DNA from: Celerinatantimonas sp046054195 | GTDB lineage: Bacteria > Pseudomonadota > Gammaproteobacteria > Enterobacterales > Celerinatantimonadaceae | Direction of reading: 5' to 3' | NCBI RefSeq assembly: GCF_046054195.1 | Contig: NZ_JBEQCS010000017.1 | Coordinates: forward strand, 41,329-105,328 | DNA: 64,000 nt | Shown: in pieces, positions 8,893 through 16,813 of the stretch | Layout: every line of letters starts with the position of its first letter | How positions within the stretch are numbered: position 1 is the first letter of the stretch | Position numbers and translations under genes: made by a program | Notes under the pieces: model-generated | The model's input: only the letters and a program-made list of their open reading frames with translations | Told to the model about the DNA's origin: nothing | Databases searched by the model: none

Positions 8893-10134
8893 CTAGTGCA
8901 ACCGCGAAATAACCTGATTGGCGCGTTGCATCGCATCACTGGCACTTTGTTTATCTTGCAGGACACGTTGAATCGCTTGCTGGAGCGTATTAGACAGGCG
9001 TGGATATTGAGCTGTCTGAGGTCGAGCCAGCATGGCGCCAATGGATTTTTTCGCCGCTTCGACAAGTTCTTTCTGGCCGTTTTGGACTTCTGGTTTGTCA
9101 TAAGACGCTTTCCAGATTGGCAGGCTCAGTTTGGAGTATTTTTCCTGAACTTTTTGTGAAGTCAGATAGCTAATAAATTTCCAGTCAGCATCGGGGTGTT
9201 GGCTGTTACTGGTGATCCCAAGTCCCATTGAACCGTTGACTGCCGCCACATCACCGGGATTTTCACCTGGCATTGGTTCAACGCCGACGTCACCTGCGAC
9301 CTGACTTTGTTTTGGATCGTTAGCCAAGTTGTACATGTAGGTCCAGTTCAGCGCAAAGGCCGCATCGCCACTTGAGAATACTTTGCGGACATCTTCTTCT
9401 AAATATTCTCGTGAGTTCGGGCTTGAGAGCTTATCGGTTAAGGTTTTTTTCATAAACTGAACCGCTTTAAGCGAACCACCAGAGGCAAATTGTGGTTTAC
9501 CTTCTTTGAAAAATGTACCGTTATAGCCAGAAACTAAGGTGGTGTAATCACAAATCAGCGCTTCTGATTGTGACCAGCTCCAGACCATTGGGTATTTCAC
9601 TAGGCCTTTGTCTTTGATGATTTTAGCTTGCTGATAAAGCTCGCTCAGCGTTTTAGGTGGATGTGCGATCCCAGCTTCTTTAAGAATTTTTTTGTTATAG
9701 AACAAATACTTGGTATCTAAAACCCAAGGCATACCCCAGTATTTATGGTCATATTTAACCGTCGTCCAAGCGCCTTTAAATACTTTGTCCTGTAAAGATG
9801 GATCAATTCGTTTGGTCACATCTTTTAGGATGCCAAATTTGGCAAATTCAGCCGGCCAAATCACATCATAAAGCACCACATCGTAACCGTTGGCACCAGC
9901 GCCTTTGGCTGCGATAATTTTATCGTGTAATGCTTCATAGGGAACGAATTCCAGATTCACTTTAATATCTGGGTTTGCTTGTTCAAATCCTTTGGTCATC
10001 GCCTGAATGTCACTCTTGCTATATGCTGCCTGAGACATAAACAGGGCGTTGATGGTCGTATCGGCATGAGCGTAAACAGAGATGCTCATTGCTGCTGTCA
10101 TCGATAGTGCCAGCCAACCTTTTTTTAATGTCAT
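8893..10134 (-). CDS. sugar-binding protein of ABC importer
   Basis: This is the periplasmic binding protein, 413 aa, first gene of the operon. The signal peptide spans residues 1-25 with cleavage after AHA. The mature part is an extracellular solute-binding protein family 1 (MalE-like) fold: FEQANPDIKVNLEFVPYEALHDKI, YDVVLYDVIWPAEFA, and SGDAAFALNWTYMY in the middle of the protein. The ligand is not evident; neighbours show only that it is a carbohydrate. It is divergent from the ROK regulator at 10287. Confidence 0.9.
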   Translation of the reverse strand: MTLKKGWLALSMTAAMSISVYAHADTTINALFMSQAAYSKSDIQAMTKGFEQANPDIKVNLEFVPYEALHDKIIAAKGAGANGYDVVLYDVIWPAEFAKFGILKDVTKRIDPSLQDKVFKGAWTTVKYDHKYWGMPWVLDTKYLFYNKKILKEAGIAHPPKTLSELYQQAKIIKDKGLVKYPMVWSWSQSEALICDYTTLVSGYNGTFFKEGKPQFASGGSLKAVQFMKKTLTDKLSSPNSREYLEEDVRKVFSSGDAAFALNWTYMYNLANDPKQSQVAGDVGVEPMPGENPGDVAAVNGSMGLGITSNSQHPDADWKFISYLTSQKVQEKYSKLSLPIWKASYDKPEVQNGQKELVEAAKKSIGAMLARPQTAQYPRLSNTLQQAIQRVLQDKQSASDAMQRANQVISRLH

Positions 10135-10187
10135 AGCCTGATAACTCCTTGTGATAAATTCGTTTGCAGTGTAAATGCTATTTATTA

Positions 10188-10200
10188 AATCAATTTGATT
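10188..10200. promoter_or_regulatory. palindrome between sugar operon and ROK regulator
   Basis: AATCAATTTGATT is a perfect 13-bp palindrome (AATCAA-T-TTGATT) within the 152-bp divergent gap. It sits in AT-rich sequence like the operators bound by NagC/Mlc-type ROK repressors, and is a candidate site for the adjacent regulator. No consensus match was tested. Confidence 0.45.
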
Positions 10201-10286
10201 GCTTTAATTGGAGGCATAATAATGCACTCATATTTTAAGCAATTTATCGTCCTTTCTTTGGGCTTAAGTGCGCCGGGCTTTATAAA

Positions 10287-11447
10287 ATGACACTATCAGG
10301 AACTAACCTTGAACATGCCAAGTTACACAATCGCCGTGTGGTGATTGAAACGATTCGTCTGCATGGGCAACTGACCCGGGCTGAAATTGCACGCCTGACT
10401 CACTTAACGCCGCAAACAGTTTCAAACATTACACGCGAATTGGAAAAGGCCGGATGGCTTAAATCCCATCAACCTATACGTTCCGGGCGAGGGCAACCCG
10501 CTATACCGCTGTCTATTGCTCCTGATGGTGCTTGCTCGATTGGGATCCACGTTGACCAAGGGCTGTTAACATTGATCGTTGCAGATTTAGCTGGCCTTCC
10601 TCTTGAGCGTCACGAAATCACGCTGCCAAGCTCCCAACCTGAGCAGATCTTATCTCAGGTAAAAATTTGTTTGCATAAATTGCGCCATAGCTCTGAATTT
10701 GACTGGGCAAAATTGTTAGGAATTGGATGGGTGATGCCTGGGCCATTTAATGTGCAAGGCATTACCAGCGAAGGTCCCACAACCTTACATGGTTGGGAAA
10801 ATGTAAATATTAACAATGAATTAGAGGAAGAATTTCATCTTCCTGTGTGGGTCGCTAACGATGCAACTGCCGCCGCTTTAGGCGAGCGATTGTATGGCGC
10901 TGCAACGCAGTTACACTCATTTGTCTATCTGTGTGTGAATCAAGGTTTAGGTGCGGGATTGTATCTAAATGGGCAAATTTATGATGGCTGCTCGCACAAC
11001 GCTGGTGAAATAGGCCACATTATAGTGCATAGTGAAGGGCGGCTCTGTTTTTGTGGCAATCATGGTTGTTTGGAGCGGTATCTATCTTTGCAAGCGGCCT
11101 ACGAAATGTGCGGCTTAACGGGCGATAAAGCAACGCCGGAAGCCTTATTGAGGCTCAGTGATGAGCAGTTAAATCTGTGGCTGGATTCGGCTATTCCCGC
11201 GACTCGCCAGGCAATTAATATCATCGAGTGCATGTTTGACGCACAATCGATTGTCATTGGCGGGATGATCCCAGAGGCGATTTTAACTAAATTGGTGAAA
11301 CGATTGAGCCCATTGCATCGCTCAGTTCGTTCTAAATTGCCAGATGAGCTGCGCATTCGAGTGGGCAAAACTGGCCGCGATGCAGCACCATTAGGAGCCG
11401 CGGCATTACCTATTATGCTCATTGACAGCGCATTATCCCAAGAATAA
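10287..11447 (+). CDS. ROK-family transcriptional regulator (NagC/XylR-like)
   Basis: This 386 aa protein begins with a winged helix-turn-helix (about residues 12-65, RAEIARLTHLTPQTVSNITRELEKAGWL) and continues with the two-lobed ROK sugar-kinase fold. The zinc-binding motif CFCGNHGCLE is at about 252-261, and GYGxGAGLYLNGQI-like and NDATAAALGE blocks are present. Such proteins repress sugar operons and are released by the sugar or its phosphate. Divergent placement from the ABC-kinase operon makes that operon its likely target. A role as kinase is unlikely because of the N-terminal DNA-binding domain. Confidence 0.9.
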   Translation: MTLSGTNLEHAKLHNRRVVIETIRLHGQLTRAEIARLTHLTPQTVSNITRELEKAGWLKSHQPIRSGRGQPAIPLSIAPDGACSIGIHVDQGLLTLIVADLAGLPLERHEITLPSSQPEQILSQVKICLHKLRHSSEFDWAKLLGIGWVMPGPFNVQGITSEGPTTLHGWENVNINNELEEEFHLPVWVANDATAAALGERLYGAATQLHSFVYLCVNQGLGAGLYLNGQIYDGCSHNAGEIGHIIVHSEGRLCFCGNHGCLERYLSLQAAYEMCGLTGDKATPEALLRLSDEQLNLWLDSAIPATRQAINIIECMFDAQSIVIGGMIPEAILTKLVKRLSPLHRSVRSKLPDELRIRVGKTGRDAAPLGAAALPIMLIDSALSQE

Positions 11448-11593
11448 TGACCTCAGATACTGCCTTTGGGATTCATTTAAATGCATCCTGAACTTTGTTG
11501 CTCTAATGCTTGTTTAACTTAAAAAGCTGCGCAGACTGCGGTGCTTCGAAATTCGTTTAATTGAGCAACTCTAAACCACCAAAGACAACCACC

Positions 11594-13255
11594 CTAATTG
11601 TTAATAAATTCGATGGGGCAAATATCGTCAACGTCTTGATGCCCAAGGTAACAAACCGCAACGGGTTGATGTAATTTCATCAACTGTTTGAGCCACAATA
11701 ACTGGTTGTTTTGCAGTTTATCGTTGGGGCCTTTCACCTCTAGCCAGCCATAATGGTGCTCATTCCAGATAAATAAGTCTGGCATTCCTGCTCGAGTTAG
11801 GCGCAGGTCAAATAGCTGATAGCTAAAAAGCTGCTGCCAAATATTCGCCGGTACATGGTAAAGCGCCGCTTCGACTAGGTTTTTAGGAAGCGCTTGCCAG
11901 TCAAATAGTGGGTTAGCTAATCCCTGTTTTTGTTGGTAGCGTTTGATAATTTGCTCTGGCCAGTTGGATGAGCTTATTTCATTGAGCAATTCATCAAACA
12001 TAGGCTGGCGTTTATCACGAAAGTCCTGCGCGTAAAAATCAGATGGGCCAGCTTGAAACGGATGAAAAAAGACGCCTTCAATTTCATCATCAAATAGCGC
12101 AGGCCAAATCGTCAGAGCCAATATGCCGTTAATGAGCGCATTTTCGCAGTGTACGCCTTGCCAGCCTTGCTCACTTAAAAGTTGCAGGGCGTTCGCTTCA
12201 GGCGCATGTGCAATTACCGGTGCTGGCCAGTCAATTCGCTGATAGTTTAGCTTTTGCGGCTCGGTAAATGGCTGCTTTAATTTTTTTCTCAGCCGATAGG
12301 CAAAATTTTTCGCAAATTGTTGCTCACTTAGATTCGCGGGTGACTCAATCATTGCATCAAGTTTTATGAGCGCTTGAGATGGGGCGAGAGATGATAAAAT
12401 TCGGGTTTCGCGCTCGCGGCTAAAAATGCTGTCGATTTGCTGATAAAGGTTCAGAGCTTCATCAAGTTGTGCTCGGCGCTCAAATTCGCGAGCGAGTTTT
12501 TCTTTTAGCCGTTTGATTCGCCTGATGATGGCCGCATGCGCCGGTTGAGAGGGAATGCGTTGTAAGTATTCACTAATTGACCAGTCGCCATTTTTAGGCT
12601 GGTTTTCTAGCTCGTCTGCGATTTCACTCAGTAATAACGCTTGGTCTATTTGCGCTTTGCTCTGATACAAACGGTTTTGTTTATCCAGACGGTAATTTTC
12701 ATAGCGCACGAGCTTAAGATCGCTTAGCACAAAGTCGGTGAGGCTTTGCCGCGCATTATTAAAATACAATAATCCAAACAGCTTTAACCAGCTATTATCA
12801 AGCAGCTGAATAATGGTGAAATCAAACGTTGGTACGTGTTGTTTTGCCAGTAGCTTGATAAGGTCAGCTTTTTTAAGGCCGGTCAATTTTGGTGTGTTTG
12901 CTTGTTGTTTTAGATAACTTTTTAATTCGCTCGCGGTTAATAGCTGTCCAATGATTTCCCAGTCATTGGGCAGCGCGCAGCTGATAAGTGAACACTCACG
13001 TAATTGATCTATTGCGCCAGGAATATGGCTGATTTCAGGGTAATTAAATTTATCGTCACGAAAAAACTCGCCCTTGCGACAGAGCATTCGCACATACAGT
13101 TTTTGGGCATCGCTTGATTGAGCTTTGAGCGTTGTTAACAGTTGCAGCTCTGGCTCGTTGAGAAGATCGCTGTAGCGCTCCAGCACTCCATCAACGAGCA
13201 ACCAGAAGTTGGTTAGGTAATAATCAGATGGTAATTCTATCGATAAATCTGTCAT
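11594..13255 (-). CDS. FAN1-like structure-specific nuclease with VRR-NUC domain
   Basis: The 553 aa protein ends in a VRR-NUC nuclease domain with GMPDLF (from residue 490), LEVKGPNDKL (E506 and K508) and QLLWL, the PD-(D/E)XK-like active site G-PD-ExK. The N-terminal two thirds contain SAP-like and helical repeats, including the element LTGLKKADLIKLL near 125-137, as in bacterial FAN1 (Pseudomonas FAN1 is of similar size). FAN1 cuts 5' flap DNA and takes part in interstrand crosslink repair. It starts 33 bp after the aspartoacylase-like gene on the same strand; a functional link is not evident. Confidence 0.85.
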   Translation of the reverse strand: MTDLSIELPSDYYLTNFWLLVDGVLERYSDLLNEPELQLLTTLKAQSSDAQKLYVRMLCRKGEFFRDDKFNYPEISHIPGAIDQLRECSLISCALPNDWEIIGQLLTASELKSYLKQQANTPKLTGLKKADLIKLLAKQHVPTFDFTIIQLLDNSWLKLFGLLYFNNARQSLTDFVLSDLKLVRYENYRLDKQNRLYQSKAQIDQALLLSEIADELENQPKNGDWSISEYLQRIPSQPAHAAIIRRIKRLKEKLAREFERRAQLDEALNLYQQIDSIFSRERETRILSSLAPSQALIKLDAMIESPANLSEQQFAKNFAYRLRKKLKQPFTEPQKLNYQRIDWPAPVIAHAPEANALQLLSEQGWQGVHCENALINGILALTIWPALFDDEIEGVFFHPFQAGPSDFYAQDFRDKRQPMFDELLNEISSSNWPEQIIKRYQQKQGLANPLFDWQALPKNLVEAALYHVPANIWQQLFSYQLFDLRLTRAGMPDLFIWNEHHYGWLEVKGPNDKLQNNQLLWLKQLMKLHQPVAVCYLGHQDVDDICPIEFINN

Positions 13256-13288
13256 GCAGTTGCGCCAAGTTTGCTCGACGCACAGCGC

Positions 13289-14188
13289 TTATTTCTTGCT
13301 ATAAACGTCGATAGTCACTTTTTCTGAAAGAGACATTGCTAGGTTATTGTCATAATAAGCCGCTTCATTAATGAAGTTCGGATAAACAGTGCTCTGCCCT
13401 TGGTAAGTGATCACTTCGTCATCAAAGGTGATATACATTGGATCACCTTTTTTAAGCGGTTTAAAATCATTGCCTTCTAATGCCTGATGAACCATTCCGG
13501 CGCGCTCGCCATGCTCATCGAGTGGAACTTTTACTTCTTCTAAAAAGCGATAGGCTTCGACGCTTTTGGGTAATTCAGGCAGCTGGTCATTATTATACAG
13601 TTCTAGAAAATCGAGTATATGGCCGGTGAGCTCTTCCATCCAAGCGAGAACATCATGGCGCAGACATCCTTGTGGCTGCGGCCCCACCTCGACGATGACA
13701 CCAAATTTACCCATTGTTGCTAATAGGTGGTGTTGCTCTTTGCTTTTATGATCTTCATCGCGAGAGATATTAACCTGTGGCATTTTGAGTTTCACATAGC
13801 CTGCCATTAGGTTATACATCGGATGCTGCTGCACCAAGAGTAGACACGGTCCCATGTTGCTGGTGGTGTTGTGAAGGTCGAGCACAAAATCAAATTTGGG
13901 ATTTTCTTTCGTCCCTAAATACAAACTCAACGCTTTTGCGCGTGATTGTTCATAATTGCCAAGTGTTGGGTCAGCAAGTAAATCTGAGCGAAACTGGCGG
14001 TTTAGATCGGCATCTAGATAACGTTTGTTGGCAGCAAAGGCTTTAGGATTGCTCAGCAGAGTTTCAACGTTGAGCGTTGGGCGGCTGATTTTTTGTGGGT
14101 GTTTATGCCATTTTTTTAATAGATAAATCCCTGAAAATTCATTGCCATGAGTACCGCCTAAAATTGCGACAGAATTAATTTTATCCAC
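13289..14188 (-). CDS. aspartoacylase family zinc amidohydrolase
   Basis: This 299 aa protein of the AstE/AspA (M14-like) family hydrolyses N-acyl amino acids such as N-acetylaspartate. Zinc ligands are in GGTHGNE (H14, E17) and DLHNTTSNMG (H106); the catalytic Glu is in VIVEVGPQPQG near 168. DADLNRQF (60-67) is also characteristic of aspartoacylases (ACY2/ACY3). It has no signal peptide. It precedes the FAN1-like gene by 33 bp. Substrate identity is inferred from the family only. Confidence 0.85.
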   Translation of the reverse strand: MDKINSVAILGGTHGNEFSGIYLLKKWHKHPQKISRPTLNVETLLSNPKAFAANKRYLDADLNRQFRSDLLADPTLGNYEQSRAKALSLYLGTKENPKFDFVLDLHNTTSNMGPCLLLVQQHPMYNLMAGYVKLKMPQVNISRDEDHKSKEQHHLLATMGKFGVIVEVGPQPQGCLRHDVLAWMEELTGHILDFLELYNNDQLPELPKSVEAYRFLEEVKVPLDEHGERAGMVHQALEGNDFKPLKKGDPMYITFDDEVITYQGQSTVYPNFINEAAYYDNNLAMSLSEKVTIDVYSKK

Positions 14189-14320
14189 AAAGCCCTCTTT
14201 TTATTAGCCAACCGATTTGTTAAAAGCTTATGATCAATTTAACGCTCGAGCAACTAATTTATATTCTCTAAAAGTGAATTTTTATTCATTTTCTGTGATT
14301 TTATGCTCCTTCGGATGTAA

Positions 14321-14722
14321 CTATTTTTCAGGGTCAATATCTGAGTTGCCAACCGATGGGTAGATGGAGTGGATTTGTTCAATGCCATCGGTTTGTGATA
14401 GCGCTTGAAGCTGCTTTAAGCTAGTTAAGCCGATAGTCACTAATGGGTAGGTTTTTGAATAAGTGATGACCGTTGCACCTGTTTGACGAATATTTTCGAT
14501 AATTTTCTCGGACTGTTGGGACAGAAGGACACTAGCTACGACGGGAGCTGCAATATGTTTTTGCTCTCGCTGGTTGAGCAATTGCGTTAATAGTGGGTCG
14601 ATTTGTACTGAACTATTTGAGACGTTGGCGCTTTGTGCGTGAGCTAAACTTAGAGAGCTTACCAACGCTAATAAAATTAAGGCCAGAAGCCGAATTGATG
14701 TTTTATGCTGAATAATAGTCAT
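14321..14722 (-). CDS. secreted orphan protein resembling a subtilase propeptide
   Basis: This is a 133 aa protein with a signal peptide (about residues 1-29, cleavage after AHA). The mature part, especially VVASVLLSQQSEKIIENI, GATVITYS and LKQLQALSQTDGIEQIHSIYP, has the beta-alpha-beta pattern and the end motif (L..L....gI..I) of subtilisin propeptide or inhibitor I9 domains. No S8 protease follows; the gene stops after the domain. It may be a free-standing periplasmic protease inhibitor or chaperone, which is an inference from pattern only. Convergent or divergent partners give no help. Confidence 0.6.
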   Translation of the reverse strand: MTIIQHKTSIRLLALILLALVSSLSLAHAQSANVSNSSVQIDPLLTQLLNQREQKHIAAPVVASVLLSQQSEKIIENIRQTGATVITYSKTYPLVTIGLTSLKQLQALSQTDGIEQIHSIYPSVGNSDIDPEK

Positions 14723-14920
14723 TGTATAAGCCCTTAATTAATAATGCAGAACGCGATTCGCTTTTTATTTGGTCCAGCTGTGACTATGGGCTGAGCCTAT
14801 TATTATTAGCTTGTTTTGCGCTGGGAAAAATTGACGCACTAGTTGTATAGTGCATAATAATTACTCGTTATTTTAAGGCTCCGGCCTTCGACTATTCAAT
14901 ACTGTACAGGAAAAGACCGT

Positions 14921-15484
14921 ATGTTAACGCTTAATCCAAATAAAACAGCTTTAGTTTTAATCGATCTGCAAAATGGGATCTTAGCAAATAAAACAGCCCC
15001 TTATAGCTCAGATGTCGTTTTACAAAAGGGCAAAGATTTGGCTGAAAAATTCCGTCAAGCGGGCGCTCCTGTTGTTTTAGTTCATGTCGGCTGGAACGCA
15101 CAATTTTCTGATGCACCCAAAGGTGAAGCTGATCAAGCTGCGGCTCACCCAGAAGGCGGTTTGCCAGAAGGTTGGATGGATTTTGCACCGGGGTTACAAG
15201 AAGAAAGCGATCTGGTTGTTCTTAAACATCAGTGGGGCGCTTTCACCGGTACAGGCTTAGATCTGCAACTGCGCCGTCGTGGTATCGATACGATTGTGAT
15301 TGGTGGTGTGGCAACCAATATCGGGGTTGAATCAACCGTTCGCCATGGCTGGGAATTGAACTACAACATGGTTGTGGTTGAAGATGCTTGTGCAACATTT
15401 GTCGCTGACCAACATAAAATGTCGATGGATGTTATTTTCCCTCGCATTGCTAAAGTTGTAACCAGTGAAGACATCGCTTTATAA
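14921..15484 (+). CDS. isochorismatase-fold hydrolase lacking the usual cysteine
   Basis: The 187 aa protein has the cysteine-hydrolase/isochorismatase fold: LVLIDLQNGI with Asp15, VVLKHQWGAFTGT with Lys102 and GGVATNIGVESTVR. In nicotinamidase-type members the residue after ATN-x is the nucleophilic Cys; here position 135 is Gly, as in E. coli YecD and isochorismatase EntB. It may therefore act on a vinyl ether rather than an amide, or be a YecD-type protein of unknown function. It is monocistronic with a strong terminator at 15521. Confidence 0.85.
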   Translation: MLTLNPNKTALVLIDLQNGILANKTAPYSSDVVLQKGKDLAEKFRQAGAPVVLVHVGWNAQFSDAPKGEADQAAAHPEGGLPEGWMDFAPGLQEESDLVVLKHQWGAFTGTGLDLQLRRRGIDTIVIGGVATNIGVESTVRHGWELNYNMVVVEDACATFVADQHKMSMDVIFPRIAKVVTSEDIAL

Positions 15485-15520
15485 AATCTAATTTTGGCAA
15501 TTTAAAGATTGGATGAGGTG

Positions 15521-15557
15521 AATGCCAGTTAAGTGAAATTAACTGGCATTTTCTTTT
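15521..15557 (+). terminator. rho-independent terminator
   Basis: AATGCCAGTT (15521-15530) pairs perfectly with AACTGGCATT (15541-15550) around a 10-nt loop and is followed by TTCTTTTATT. It closes the isochorismatase-family gene. Confidence 0.8.
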
Positions 15558-15570
15558 ATTGGCCTTTAGC

Positions 15571-15900
15571 CATGCGCAACGTGGCTTGGATTGTCCCGGC
15601 ATCCGCTTTGCTACTGCCGGGCTACGATGGCCAAGGTGTTGTGGATTGTCCCAGCATCCGCTTCGTTACTGCCGGGCTACGATGGGCAAAGTGTTGTGGA
15701 TTGTCCCGGTATCCGCTTCGCTACTGCCGGGCTACGATGAGTAACGTGTTGAGGATTGTTCCGGCATTCACTTTGCTACTGCAGGGCTACGATGGGCAAG
15801 GTGTTGTGGATTGTCCCGGCATTCACTTCGCTACTGCCGGGCTACGATGAGCAAAGTGTTGAGGATTGTCCCGGCATCCGCTTCGCTACTGCCGAATGAC
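15571..15900. repeat. tandem array of six 55-bp REP-like repeats
   Basis: Copies begin at 15587, 15642, 15697, 15752, 15807 and 15862, an exact 55-bp period; the last copy is cut short after about 33 bp. Each unit carries an imperfect palindrome of the form CCCGGCA-N13-TGCCGGG (in the first copy at about 15595-15621) with GCTTCGC in its loop, joined by a linker ending in AAGTGTTG. Copies differ by a few substitutions, and the linkers alternate between GATGGGCAA and GATGAGCAA types. Because 55 is not divisible by three, the open frames that cross the array are not coding. It lies between the convergent isochorismatase-family gene and tcdA. Confidence 0.9.
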
Positions 15901-15931
15901 GATGTGATAGAGCGTTCGGGCGAAGTCGCTT

Positions 15932-16741
15932 TTATGCAGATTGTTCTGAATCCGATTGATCATTCTGTGCGCTTTGCAGCGCGAGTTTTTTTAATACTTG
16001 GCCTGCGGCTATCATGCCAAAAGTTGCGGTGACGTGGGTTGCTGCGCCAAATCCGCCAGAACAGTTCATCCGCATACTACCATCGGTATTTTTGGTGGAG
16101 CAGATCTCACCATTATTATCTGGGTAGATTAACTGTTCGGTAGAAAATACGCATTCAATGCCAAATTTACGTTTTGGATTTTTACTGAAATTGTACTCGC
16201 GTCTTAATTGACCACGAACTTTCGAAGCCAGCGGGTCTTGAATGGTTTTTGCTAAATCGGCAACTTTGATTTGGGTCGGATCTATCTGTCCGCCCGCACC
16301 ACCGACTGTGATCACTTTTATTTTGTTGCGTTTGCAGTGGGCCAATAACGCGGTTTTGGCTTTCACGCTGTCGATGGCATCAATGACATAATCAAATTTT
16401 GCATCAATATACTCTGATACGTTATCAGCGGTAATAAAGTCATCGATAATGTCGCATTTTGCTTCAGGATTAATCTCTTTAATTCGCGCTTCAATCACCT
16501 CTGTCTTGGGCTGGCCGATGGTTGAGGTGAGGGTGTGCAATTGGCGATTGGTATTGGTAACACAGACATCGTCTAAATCAACGAGGGTGATATGGCCTAT
16601 GCCACTTCGTGCCAGTGCTTCAGCCGCCCACGAGCCGACACCGCCAATTCCGATGACGCAGACATGGCTTGCTTGAAATTGTTCTAAAGCTCGATTGCCG
16701 TATAGTCGAGCAATTCCGCCAAAACGTTGTTGATAGGACAT
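15932..16741 (-). CDS. tcdA: tRNA threonylcarbamoyladenosine dehydratase
   Basis: TcdA (CsdL/YgdL) is an E1-like ATP-dependent enzyme that cyclises t6A37 of tRNA to ct6A. The 269 aa length matches. The nucleotide-binding GIGGVGSWAAEALARSG is at about 31-47, DLDDVCVTNTNRQ at about 55-67 and the family block RMNCSGGFGAATHVT near 228-242. Its 3' end lies about 35 bp from the 55-bp repeat array. It starts with MSYQQRFGGI and is preceded by a short AT-rich gap. Confidence 0.94.
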   Translation of the reverse strand: MSYQQRFGGIARLYGNRALEQFQASHVCVIGIGGVGSWAAEALARSGIGHITLVDLDDVCVTNTNRQLHTLTSTIGQPKTEVIEARIKEINPEAKCDIIDDFITADNVSEYIDAKFDYVIDAIDSVKAKTALLAHCKRNKIKVITVGGAGGQIDPTQIKVADLAKTIQDPLASKVRGQLRREYNFSKNPKRKFGIECVFSTEQLIYPDNNGEICSTKNTDGSMRMNCSGGFGAATHVTATFGMIAAGQVLKKLALQSAQNDQSDSEQSA

Positions 16742-16813
16742 GAGAGTTATCTATAAAAAGTTAATTATAACATTTAAAATACGTTATAAAAGTTTAACTA
16801 TATGATGGGATGG

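Noticed and set aside
15533..15900. Open reading frames of 60-105 codons across the 55-bp repeats
   Set aside because: The period is not a multiple of three, so each frame shows different peptides from the same repeat, and none has a ribosome-binding site. They are by-products of the repeat.
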